Position numbers and translations under genes: made by a program | In this document: in pieces, positions 1 to 5,635 of the stretch | How positions within the stretch are numbered: the first letter of the stretch is position 1 | Layout of the letters: each line of letters begins with the position of its first letter | Source: VGCC01 sp044375955 | Lineage (GTDB): Bacteria > Actinomycetota > Actinomycetes > S36-B12 | Length of the DNA stretch: 6,848 nt | Direction of reading: 5' to 3' | NCBI GenBank assembly: GCA_044375955.1 | Contig: JBILLS010000057.1 | Span: forward strand, 1 to 6,848 | Notes under the pieces: model-generated | Seen by the model: the letters and a program-made list of their open reading frames with translations, nothing else | Databases searched by the model: none | Told to the model about the DNA's origin: nothing

Positions 1-799
1 CTGCCCGACTGAGGCCGTGCGCGTACGCGATGAGCGCGTCGACTGCAGGTTGCAGGATGGCATCCGTTGTTCTCGATAGATCCGGAGCCGCCATCAGGCG
101 CATCGCGGCATGGAGGAGCGAGTCATAGGTGTCACACCCTTGGGAGAGGCGCTGGGCGATGACCAGTGCGGACTGTTGTGCTGCACCGGCTGCCGATGAG
201 GGGCTGCGCGCCAACTGATCCAGAACCCGCAGGCGCTCCACCAGGAGGTCGAGAGCGGCACCGGCTTCCGCATCAGCGACCAGCACTTCCCGTGCGGCGT
301 CCGGATGCAGTGACCCGATCTGCTTCGCAGCGGTGATCACGTCGAGGCGGATCCGCAGATACCGCTCGACCACGTCACAGCCCACCGCACCGCGTGGGAG
401 TGCGGACGGAATCTGCGGCGCCGGTGGCGGGGAACCGATCCGGCTGCGGGAGCGGTACCCCCAGAGGGCTGCTCCCCCACCGATCCCGGTGAGTGCGATC
501 CACCCGATCGGTGTGCCCACGAACGCACCGGCACTCACGATCTCGATGAGGGTGCAACCCGCACCGGCAGCGGCCGTGGACGACCCGAGGATGACCGCGC
601 TCTGGGACCTTCTGACCCGCAGAGCGTGGGCGCGGCGCGTGCGCGCGCTGGCCTTGTTGACCGCCTTCGCCTGCCGCTGCAGGGCGCGACCGGAGCTTGT
701 GGGCATCGCGTCCAGGGCCTGGCGGATGGCGTCGTAGGCCTCGAGGCCACGGGCGATCCCACGGTCCACCATCGCCGTGAAGTCAGGTTGGTTCCCCAC
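1..799 (-). CDS. Membrane protein, PspM-like (3' end outside the window)
   Basis: The minus strand is open from a GTG at 799 to the window edge, giving about 266 residues with no stop. The N-terminal 50 residues are rich in Arg, Lys and Ala. They are followed by a hydrophobic region at about residues 60-108 that can form two membrane segments with a short turn (it includes IVSAGAFVGTPIGWIAL and ends in ALWGYRSR), and then a long soluble, helical, Ala/Leu-rich C-terminal half. This layout, and motifs such as RLSQGCDTYDSLL, recall PspM, the small membrane partner of PspA in the actinobacterial phage-shock envelope-stress system. That identity comes from memory of the family, with no search done; an uncharacterised membrane protein is the alternative. 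GTG 799 is preferred because a TACGGT box lies 6 bases upstream, suggesting a leaderless mRNA. An in-frame ATG at 772 is the other candidate. The gene is divergent from the hydrolase at 818. Confidence 0.68.
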   Translation of the reverse strand, partial: MGNQPDFTAMVDRGIARGLEAYDAIRQALDAMPTSSGRALQRQAKAVNKASARTRRAHALRVRRSQSAVILGSSTAAAGAGCTLIEIVSAGAFVGTPIGWIALTGIGGGAALWGYRSRSRIGSPPPAPQIPSALPRGAVGCDVVERYLRIRLDVITAAKQIGSLHPDAAREVLVADAEAGAALDLLVERLRVLDQLARSPSSAAGAAQQSALVIAQRLSQGCDTYDSLLHAAMRLMAAPDLSRTTDAILQPAVDALIAYAHGLSRA

Positions 800-817
800 G
801 TAGATACCGTACGACGT
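800..817. promoter_or_regulatory. Overlapping divergent -10 boxes for two leaderless genes
   Basis: On the plus strand TACCGT (805-810) sits 7 bases before ATG 818. On the minus strand TACGGT (811-806) sits 6 bases before GTG 799. The two hexamers share five base pairs. No Shine-Dalgarno is visible before either start, so both mRNAs probably begin at the start codon, which is common in actinobacteria. A possible minus-strand -35, TTGCCA, lies at 836-831 with a long 19-base spacer; no clear -35 is seen for the plus strand. TAGATA at 801-806 is an alternative plus-strand -10. Confidence 0.5.
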
Positions 818-2314
818 ATGCGCACTGTCGTGGCAATCGCAGCGATGGTGCTGCTGGCAGGGTGCTCGACGTCACCCGAGCCCATCCCGCCGAGTACTCC
901 GGAGGCGACTCCCACTCCAGTCGACAACGGCCTGGCGCCCTTCTACCAGCAGGTGCCGGACTGGCGTGACTGCGGCGATGCCGAGTGCACGAAGGTCATC
1001 GTCCCCCTCGACTACGACGATCCGGCGGGCGAGACGATCGAGTTGTCGATGACACGCGTGCCAGCGCGGGGGGAGTCGGTCGGGTCTCTTTTCGTGAATC
1101 CGGGTGGACCAGGTGGGAGCGCGTTCGATTACGCGAAGGCGGCCGACTACATCGTCTCTCCCGTGATTCGCGAGGTGTACGACATCGTCGGAGTCGATCC
1201 CCGTGGTGTCGGTTTCAGTGCTCCGATCCGCTGCCTGACCGACGCCGAGACCGATCAATTCTCCGCGGCGGATGGAACGCCCGATGACTCGGCGGAGGAG
1301 CGCACTGTCATTGAAGACTCGACTGCTCTGGCGGAGAAATGCTCCGCGAATGCCGGGCCCTTACTCGATCACATGGCGACCGTGTATGCAGCCCGTGACC
1401 TCGACATCGCCCGCGCTGTCGTCCAGGATCCGGTTCTGAATTACCTGGGTAAGTCCTATGGGACTGCCCTCGGGGTCACGTATATGGCGCTATTCCCGGA
1501 GAACACGGGCCGCATGATCCTCGACGGTGTGCTCCCTGCTGATCTACCGAATGAGGAGGTCAGCAAAGGTCAGGCGGATGCCTTCGAAGTGGCGTTTCGC
1601 CACTTCGCCGACGAGTGCGCAAATGCGTCCAACTGTCCGTTCACTGGTGACGGAACTCAGGTGGCATCCCAGCTGCGTGATTTCCTTCGCGGATTGGACG
1701 GCAACCCGTTACCAACCTCGGATGGTCGACTCTTGACCGAGTCACTCGGGACCTTCGCGGTGCTGTCGTTTCTGTACTTTCCAGAGACCGACTATGCCAG
1801 GCTGCGCGATGCACTCGTGGTCGCGGTACGTGATGGTGATGGAACGAACCTGATCGCTCTTCTGGATGAACGGCGCAATCGATCGCCCGAGGGGGAGTAC
1901 CTCGACAACTCCTCAGACGCCTTCTATGCCGTGACTTGCGCCGACCTCCCGTTTACGGGGTCTGATGCCGAGGTGCGGGCGCTTGCGCGTGAGTGGTCCG
2001 CGTCTGCGCCGACGTTCGGTCCGGCACTTGCCTGGGGTCTGCTGGTCTGCCGCGACTGGCCGGCCGTCGGAGACCCCGTGCCGGAGCTCGTCACGCCACG
2101 GACCGAGCCGTTGATCGTCGGCACCCGCTTCGATCCGGCCACCCCGGTGCAATGGGCCGAGCGGCTGCACGAACTGCTGCCGGGGTCGGGGCTGGTGATC
2201 TGGGAGAACCACAACCACACGGCGTACGGCGAGGGCTCCGAGTGCGTGGACGAGACTGTCGACGACTACCTCCTGCTCGGGGAACTACCCACCGCGCCCC
2301 GGCTCTGTAACTAG
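818..2314 (+). CDS. Secreted lipoprotein serine hydrolase, tripeptidyl-aminopeptidase/Hip1-like (alpha/beta fold)
   Basis: The protein has 498 residues. It starts with a lipoprotein signal peptide: Arg2, a hydrophobic stretch, then the lipobox LLAGC with the acylated Cys at 16, followed by a Pro/Thr/Ser-rich linker to about residue 36. It should therefore be anchored outside the membrane. The alpha/beta hydrolase core shows the oxyanion motif NPGGPGGS (94-101), VDPRGVGFS (126-134), the nucleophile elbow GKSYG with Ser213, a catalytic Asp439 in GTRFDPATP, and His467 in NHNHTAYG near the C-terminus. This is the S33/TAP C-terminal domain arrangement of mycobacterial Hip1/CaeA and Streptomyces SlpD/SlpE. 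Family members remove N-terminal peptides or cleave esters; the substrate here cannot be read from sequence. Several Cys pairs fit an exported protein. The reading frame is open back to 626, but the lipobox and the -10 box place the start at 818. The stop codon borders the copper operator, although nothing shows copper control of this gene. Confidence 0.9.
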   Translation: MRTVVAIAAMVLLAGCSTSPEPIPPSTPEATPTPVDNGLAPFYQQVPDWRDCGDAECTKVIVPLDYDDPAGETIELSMTRVPARGESVGSLFVNPGGPGGSAFDYAKAADYIVSPVIREVYDIVGVDPRGVGFSAPIRCLTDAETDQFSAADGTPDDSAEERTVIEDSTALAEKCSANAGPLLDHMATVYAARDLDIARAVVQDPVLNYLGKSYGTALGVTYMALFPENTGRMILDGVLPADLPNEEVSKGQADAFEVAFRHFADECANASNCPFTGDGTQVASQLRDFLRGLDGNPLPTSDGRLLTESLGTFAVLSFLYFPETDYARLRDALVVAVRDGDGTNLIALLDERRNRSPEGEYLDNSSDAFYAVTCADLPFTGSDAEVRALAREWSASAPTFGPALAWGLLVCRDWPAVGDPVPELVTPRTEPLIVGTRFDPATPVQWAERLHELLPGSGLVIWENHNHTAYGEGSECVDETVDDYLLLGELPTAPRLCN

Positions 2315-2332
2315 ATACCCCTAGGGGGTATC
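2314..2332. promoter_or_regulatory. CsoR-type copper operator
   Basis: GATACCCCTAGGGGGTATC is an inverted repeat with two perfect 8-base arms (GATACCCC and GGGGTATC) around a 3-base centre. GC-tract palindromes flanked by TA, of the TACCCC...GGGGTA kind, are the known target of CsoR repressors. It lies 8 bases before csoR, and its right arm overlaps the probable -10 box (2329-2334). Bound CsoR would therefore block RNA polymerase, and Cu(I) would relieve this. The first base of the operator is also the last base of the upstream hydrolase stop codon. Confidence 0.88.
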
Positions 2333-2340
2333 ATGTTCCC
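2329..2340 (+). promoter_or_regulatory. Leaderless promoter of csoR-copZ-copA
   Basis: TATCAT (2329-2334) is a good -10 hexamer. ATG 2341 begins 6 bases after it, where transcription should start, and there is no Shine-Dalgarno. The -35 region is weak: CTGTAA at 2305-2310 with an 18-base spacer is the best candidate and lies within the end of the hydrolase gene. Confidence 0.55.
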
Positions 2341-2622
2341 ATGGCTGGTTACGCGACGGATAAGGACGACGTGCTCCGGCGCCTGCGCCGCGTCGAGGGC
2401 CAGGTGCGCGGCCTCCAGCGCATGGTGGAAGAGGACACCTACTGCATCGACGTCCTGACCCAGGTGTCTGCGGCGACGAAGGCACTGCAGTCGGTGGCCC
2501 TCGTCCTGCTCGAGGATCACCTCGGCCATTGCGTGGCGGATGCGATCGCCGAGGGTGGCGACGCGGCGGCGACGAAGATCGATGAGGCCTCCGCGGCGAT
2601 CGCCCGGTTGGTGCGGAGCTGA
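2341..2622 (+). CDS. csoR: Copper-sensing repressor CsoR
   Basis: A 93-residue all-helical protein of the CsoR/RcnR family (DUF156). The conserved N-terminal helix contains LRRLRRVEGQVRGLQRMVEE, and the Cu(I) ligands are all present: Cys35 in DTYC, then His60 and Cys64 in DHLGHC. This Cys-His-Cys pattern marks copper sensors, as opposed to nickel (RcnR) or persulfide (CstR) relatives. The family works as a tetramer that binds GC-tract palindromes in the apo form and lets go when Cu(I) binds. The matching operator lies just upstream, so the gene is probably autoregulated. The chaperone gene follows after 2 bases, and the cop genes are surely co-transcribed. Confidence 0.95.
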   Translation: MAGYATDKDDVLRRLRRVEGQVRGLQRMVEEDTYCIDVLTQVSAATKALQSVALVLLEDHLGHCVADAIAEGGDAAATKIDEASAAIARLVRS

Positions 2623-2624
2623 TC

Positions 2625-2840
2625 ATGGGTCAGCAGGTTCTTCGTGTCACGGGTATGACGTGCGATCACTGCATCCGTGCGGTGACGCAGGAGTTGTCGG
2701 CCGTTCCAGGGGTGCTGCACGTGTCTGTGCACCTCGTGCCGGGGAGCGTCTCCGAGGTCACGGTCGACACGGACGATTCGGTGACCCCACGTGCCTTGGA
2801 TTCAGCGATCGTCGAGGCCGGCTATGACATCGCCGACTGA
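2625..2840 (+). CDS. copZ: CopZ-like copper chaperone (heavy-metal-associated domain)
   Basis: A 71-residue single HMA domain with the ferredoxin-like pattern and the Cu(I)-binding loop MTCDHC (Cys13 and Cys16). It has the usual family length and no signal peptide, so it acts in the cytoplasm, where it would shuttle Cu(I) to CopA and possibly to CsoR. GGAG at 2615-2618 lies 6 bases before the ATG and overlaps the end of csoR, which indicates translation as part of the operon. The last 17 bases overlap the start of copA in another frame, a sign of translational coupling. Confidence 0.92.
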   Translation: MGQQVLRVTGMTCDHCIRAVTQELSAVPGVLHVSVHLVPGSVSEVTVDTDDSVTPRALDSAIVEAGYDIAD

Positions 2841-5004
2841 CCTGCGCACACTCGAACTCGATATCGAAGGGATGACGTGCGCGTCGTGCGCAATGCGAGT
2901 GGAACGGACACTCAATCGGATTCCCGGTGTTCAGGCGAATGTCAACTTCGCCACGGAACGCGCTGTGGTGCACCTGCCTCCCACAGTGTCTACGCAGGAG
3001 GCGATTGCGACTGTCGAGAAGACGGGCTACGGAGCCCGCGAGCATTCAGCGCACTCTGAATGGGGGATGGACACCCGGCTGACACGGCGCCGACTGCTCG
3101 TGAGCCTTGTACTGACGATCCCCATCGTGGTGATGGCGATGGTGATGCCGCTGCAGTTCCCAGGTTGGCAGTGGATCTCCCTGGTCCTCGCGATCCCTGT
3201 CGTGACCTGGTGTGCATGGCCTTTCCATCGCGCGACCTTGATCAACCTTCGCCATGGCGCACTCTCGATGGACACGTTGGTGTCACTCGGGATCACCGCC
3301 GCCTTCCTCTGGTCGCTCTACGCCTTGATCTGGGGCGGCGCCGGAGCTATCGGAATGACGATGTCATTCCACTTCTTTGGGTCCAGCGGAATGCCCGAGG
3401 TCTACTTCGAGGTCGCAGCCGCCGTGACCACCTTCCTCCTCCTTGGCCGCTATTGGGAGGCTCGTGCGAAGGATCGTGGCGGGCAAGCATTGCGCGAGCT
3501 CGCTCGACTGGGTGCACGTGAGGCAACCGTCATCACCGACGCCGGCGAGGAGCGCGTTGCCGCTGAGGTCCTCCGGGTCGGTGATCTCGTCCGGGTCAAG
3601 CCGGGGGAGAAGGTGCCCGCTGACGGGATCGTCCGCGCTGGTCATGCGGATGTCGACATGAGCTTCGTGACCGGCGAGTCACTCCCCGTGGATGTAGGGC
3701 CGGGAGACGGGGTGGTCGGTGCCTCGATCGTGGGTGCCGGATCGCTGGATGTCGAGCTCACTGCTGTGGGGGAGGCGACCCAGATCGCGCAGATGAGCAG
3801 GCTCCTGCACGATGCGCAGTCTCAGAAGGCTCCTGTGCAAAGGCTCGCGGATCGCATCAGTGCGGTCTTCGTTCCGATCGTCGTCGGTCTCGCGCTACTG
3901 ACCCTGGCGGGATGGTTGATCGCTGGCGCCGATGCAAATGCGGCATTTACCGCGGCGATCGCGGTGCTGATCATCGCCTGTCCCTGTGCGCTGGGCCTGG
4001 CAACCCCGACCGCACTGCTCGTCGGTACTGGGCGAGGAGCACAACTGGGTATCCTCATCCGCGGCCCGCAGGTCCTTGAGGCAACCCGGCGCATCACCAC
4101 CATCGTTCTGGACAAAACGGGAACGGTGACCGAAGGCCGCATGGTGGTGGACCGTGTTCACATCCTGGGTGACTTCGATGACACCCGGGTGCGGCTCTAT
4201 GCAGCGTCGGTGGAGTCCCGCTCGGAGCACCCGGTCGCGCAGGCGATCGCAGCCCTCACGGAGGAACATCGTCCGGTACTCGACTTCGCAGTGTCAGCGG
4301 GCGGCGGCGTCCGTGGCGTCATCGATGGACGGGTGGTCATGGTTGGCAAGCCTGGCTGGCTCGCGGAGCAGGGCATCATCGTGCGGGATCTGCCCGAGGG
4401 GGGCGATGCCACGCGAGTGGGTGTCTCGATCGAAGGTCAGGTTGCCGCCATCATCGAGGTGGCCGATCGTCCGCGGGCCGACAGTGCCCGCGCGGTGGCA
4501 GCCCTGCGTGCGCTCGGCCTCACTTCCATATTGCTGACCGGTGATCGGATTCGTACCGCGGAGGTCATCGCCGACGAGGTGGGAATCGGCACGGTCATCG
4601 CCGACGCAACACCCGACGCAAAACTGGCAGCCATAGTTGAGTTACAGAGTCAGGGTCAGGTGGTCGCCATGGCCGGTGATGGAATCAATGACGCCATCGG
4701 TCTGGCCCAGGCAGATCTCGGGATCGCCATGGGCAGCGGCACCGACCTTGCTCGCGAGGCGAGCGACATCACCGTGATGCGCCCGTCCCTCATGGGCGTT
4801 GTGGATGCGATCCGCCTATCGCGGCGGACCCTCGCGATCATCAAGGGAAACCTCTTCTGGGCATTCGCCTACAACGTCGCCGCAATTCCCCTGGCGATGG
4901 CCGGACTCCTGAACCCGATGATCGCCGGGGCTGCTATGGCCTTCTCGTCCGTCTTCGTCCTCACCAACAGCCTGCGCCTGCGGAGCTTCGCGCCCACCCC
5001 CTGA
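2824..5004 (+). CDS. copA: Copper-exporting P1B-type ATPase CopA
   Basis: A 726-residue inner-membrane ATPase that exports Cu(I) at the cost of ATP. In order: one N-terminal HMA domain with GMTCASC (Cys19, Cys22); membrane helices at about 90-111, 117-135, 150-172 and 192-213; the actuator domain with TGES (283-286); helices at about 345-367 and 375-397, the latter with the CPC metal site (386-388); the phosphorylation site DKTGT (Asp430); the nucleotide-binding HP motif (His469-Pro470); GDGIND (618-623); and two last helices at about 676-697 and 700-719 with YN and MAFSS motifs. The CPC, YN and MxxSS residues are the signature of Cu(I) pumps (P1B-1). The start is ATG 2824, with GAGG at 2814-2817 upstream; it overlaps copZ by 17 bases. 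The frame is open back to 2791, but that region is copZ. After GDGIND the sequence reads AIGLAQAD where most relatives have APALAQAD. No terminator is seen after the stop. Confidence 0.95.
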   Translation: MTSPTDLRTLELDIEGMTCASCAMRVERTLNRIPGVQANVNFATERAVVHLPPTVSTQEAIATVEKTGYGAREHSAHSEWGMDTRLTRRRLLVSLVLTIPIVVMAMVMPLQFPGWQWISLVLAIPVVTWCAWPFHRATLINLRHGALSMDTLVSLGITAAFLWSLYALIWGGAGAIGMTMSFHFFGSSGMPEVYFEVAAAVTTFLLLGRYWEARAKDRGGQALRELARLGAREATVITDAGEERVAAEVLRVGDLVRVKPGEKVPADGIVRAGHADVDMSFVTGESLPVDVGPGDGVVGASIVGAGSLDVELTAVGEATQIAQMSRLLHDAQSQKAPVQRLADRISAVFVPIVVGLALLTLAGWLIAGADANAAFTAAIAVLIIACPCALGLATPTALLVGTGRGAQLGILIRGPQVLEATRRITTIVLDKTGTVTEGRMVVDRVHILGDFDDTRVRLYAASVESRSEHPVAQAIAALTEEHRPVLDFAVSAGGGVRGVIDGRVVMVGKPGWLAEQGIIVRDLPEGGDATRVGVSIEGQVAAIIEVADRPRADSARAVAALRALGLTSILLTGDRIRTAEVIADEVGIGTVIADATPDAKLAAIVELQSQGQVVAMAGDGINDAIGLAQADLGIAMGSGTDLAREASDITVMRPSLMGVVDAIRLSRRTLAIIKGNLFWAFAYNVAAIPLAMAGLLNPMIAGAAMAFSSVFVLTNSLRLRSFAPTP

Positions 5005-5014
5005 ATCTCAGACG

Positions 5015-5185
5015 TCAGGAACTAGTGAGATCCCACATATGTTCGGACTCGTAGTAGATGTGATCGGCCAATTCCGCCTGAGTTGCTCGCGGAAGCGCGT
5101 CGAACCCACCGAGAACACGTGCGTCACAAGCAAGTCTTCGAGCCCTGTGGTCACTGACTCCGCCGCCATACCTGCCCACATACAT
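5015..5185 (-). CDS. Possible small protein, unrecognised (doubtful)
   Basis: A 56-codon ORF converging on copA with a 10-base gap. The C-terminal half reads like protein (DALPRATQAELADHIYYESE, then HMWDL), with acidic and aromatic residues in a helix-like pattern. I do not recognise a family. The start at ATG 5185 has no good ribosome site. A competing minus-strand frame (ATG 5194 to stop at 5008) has a GGGAGGG about 10 bases upstream and higher GC at third positions, but a less protein-like translation. At most one of these is real. The frame used here is also open through the antisense strand of the tRNA gene, and that extension is an artefact. No gene is seen between 5186 and the tRNA. 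Confidence 0.3.
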   Translation of the reverse strand: MYVGRYGGGVSDHRARRLACDARVLGGFDALPRATQAELADHIYYESEHMWDLTSS

Positions 5186-5254
5186 GCCGCCATGTGGGCA
5201 CAACCCTCCCGCGGATCCGCCTGACGTCCAGCCGGGTGCGGCACGCGCGATGGG

Positions 5255-5260
5255 TAGACT
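5255..5260 (+). promoter_or_regulatory. Possible -10 box of the tRNA-Thr promoter
   Basis: TAGACT lies 24 bases before the first base of the mature tRNA, leaving room for a short 5' leader removed by RNase P. No clear -35 is visible at the right distance. Confidence 0.35.
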
Positions 5261-5283
5261 CCCCCGGCTGCCGAAAAGGCTGC

Positions 5284-5358
5284 GCCGCCTTAGCTCAGGG
5301 GTAGAGCAACGCACTCGTAATGCGTAGGTCCGGGGTTCAAATCCCCGAGGCGGCTCCA
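5284..5358 (+). tRNA. tRNA-Thr, anticodon CGT, with encoded CCA
   Basis: A full cloverleaf can be drawn by eye. The acceptor stem pairs GCCGCCT (5284-5290) with AGGCGGC (5348-5354); the D arm uses GCTC/GAGC; the anticodon stem ACGCA/TGCGT (5309-5313 and 5321-5325) encloses the loop CTCGTAA with anticodon CGT at 5316-5318; the T arm pairs CGGGG/CCCCG around TTCAAAT. The discriminator base T5355 is followed by CCA at 5356-5358. It decodes ACG. Its 3' end is also the probable attachment site of an integrative element, and the gene is intact because the element copy restores it. Confidence 0.97.
5341..5357 (+). repeat. Probable attL: tRNA-Thr 3' end copy of a 17-base direct repeat
   Basis: ATCCCCGAGGCGGCTCC spans the end of the T arm, the 3' acceptor strand and the CC of CCA. 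The identical 17 bases return in the same orientation at 6645-6661. The 3' ends of tRNA genes are the classic integration sites of tyrosine-recombinase elements, and a recombinase fragment lies 54 bases away. Confidence 0.7.
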
Positions 5359-5362
5359 AGAA

Positions 5363-5388
5363 AAATCCCCCGAATGAATGGGGGATTT
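5363..5388 (+). terminator. Hairpin terminator after tRNA-Thr
   Basis: AAATCCCCC (5363-5371) and GGGGGATTT (5380-5388) form a perfect 9-bp stem around an 8-base loop, starting five bases after the CCA. The T-run is short (ATTTGT), but the stem is strong. It should end the tRNA transcript. Since the stem reads equally on the other strand with AAAAA as its U-tract, it may also stop transcription coming from the right. Confidence 0.8.
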
Positions 5389-5410
5389 GTGCTGAGCAAG
5401 ACGAATGGGA

Positions 5411-5581
5411 TCAGTCCACTGCAACCCTCAGAGGAACCACTGAGGAACCATTCTGGGTAGAGGCGCCCTGAGAAGCAGCCAGATCCATCCAATCTGCAAG
5501 GGCGTCCAAATCGTCACCGAAGAGACCGCCGTATGTGTCGAGCGTGAGTCGGATATCCGACACGTGCGCTCCCGGAGAGAC
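5411..5581 (-). pseudogene. C-terminal remnant of a tyrosine recombinase (integrase)
   Basis: Reading the minus strand from 5566 to a TGA at 5413-5411 gives 51 residues. They begin HVSDIRLTLDTYGGLFGDDL and continue DALADWMDLA. This is the well-known end of phage and island integrases: the helix after the last catalytic His/Lys region, then the catalytic Tyr (here in LDTYGG, codon at 5533-5531), then the D/E-rich tail of the DDLDALAD type common in actinobacterial integrases. Nothing upstream in this frame continues the catalytic domain. Five further residues (VSPGA) lead back to a TAG at 5584-5582, and beyond that lies the divergent decarboxylase gene. All Arg and His box residues are missing, so it cannot act. 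The fragment points toward the tRNA-Thr, the expected place for an integrase that used this tRNA as its target. Confidence 0.75.
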
Positions 5582-5622
5582 CTACGCGTGCACCCGAGAG
5601 AGCGCGGCTGTGCGGGGCGGCG

Positions 5623-5635
5623 TAGCGTCCGCGCC
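5623..5635 (+). promoter_or_regulatory. Probable -10 box and leaderless start of the decarboxylase gene
   Basis: TAGCGT (5623-5628) lies 7 bases before GTG 5636, the same geometry as the csoR and hydrolase starts. No good -35 is visible. A competing signal, GGAGAG at 5574-5579, lies 8 bases before an in-frame GTG at 5588. Confidence 0.45.

Noticed and set aside
626..817. Upstream extension of the hydrolase gene to a GTG at 626
   Set aside because: The extension is antisense to the divergent membrane-protein gene, is Arg-rich, and would bury the lipoprotein signal peptide that starts at 818.
535..927. 130-codon minus-strand frame beginning before the hydrolase start
   Set aside because: Its translation is Arg/Ser/Pro-rich noise. 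The neighbouring frame (799 to 1) gives a coherent membrane protein over the same bases.
2791..2823. Longer start for CopA
   Set aside because: The added 11 residues lie within the copZ coding sequence. ATG 2824 has a proper ribosome site and standard length before the HMA motif.
5186..5359. Minus-strand frame starting MEPPRGFEPRTYALRV
   Set aside because: This is the well-known false protein made by translating the antisense strand of a tRNA gene.
5564..5635. Longer start for the decarboxylase at GTG 5564 or 5588
   Set aside because: The extra residues are Arg-rich and the 5564 codon is inside the integrase remnant. The -10 box before 5636 fits better, though 5588 has a fair ribosome site and is not excluded.
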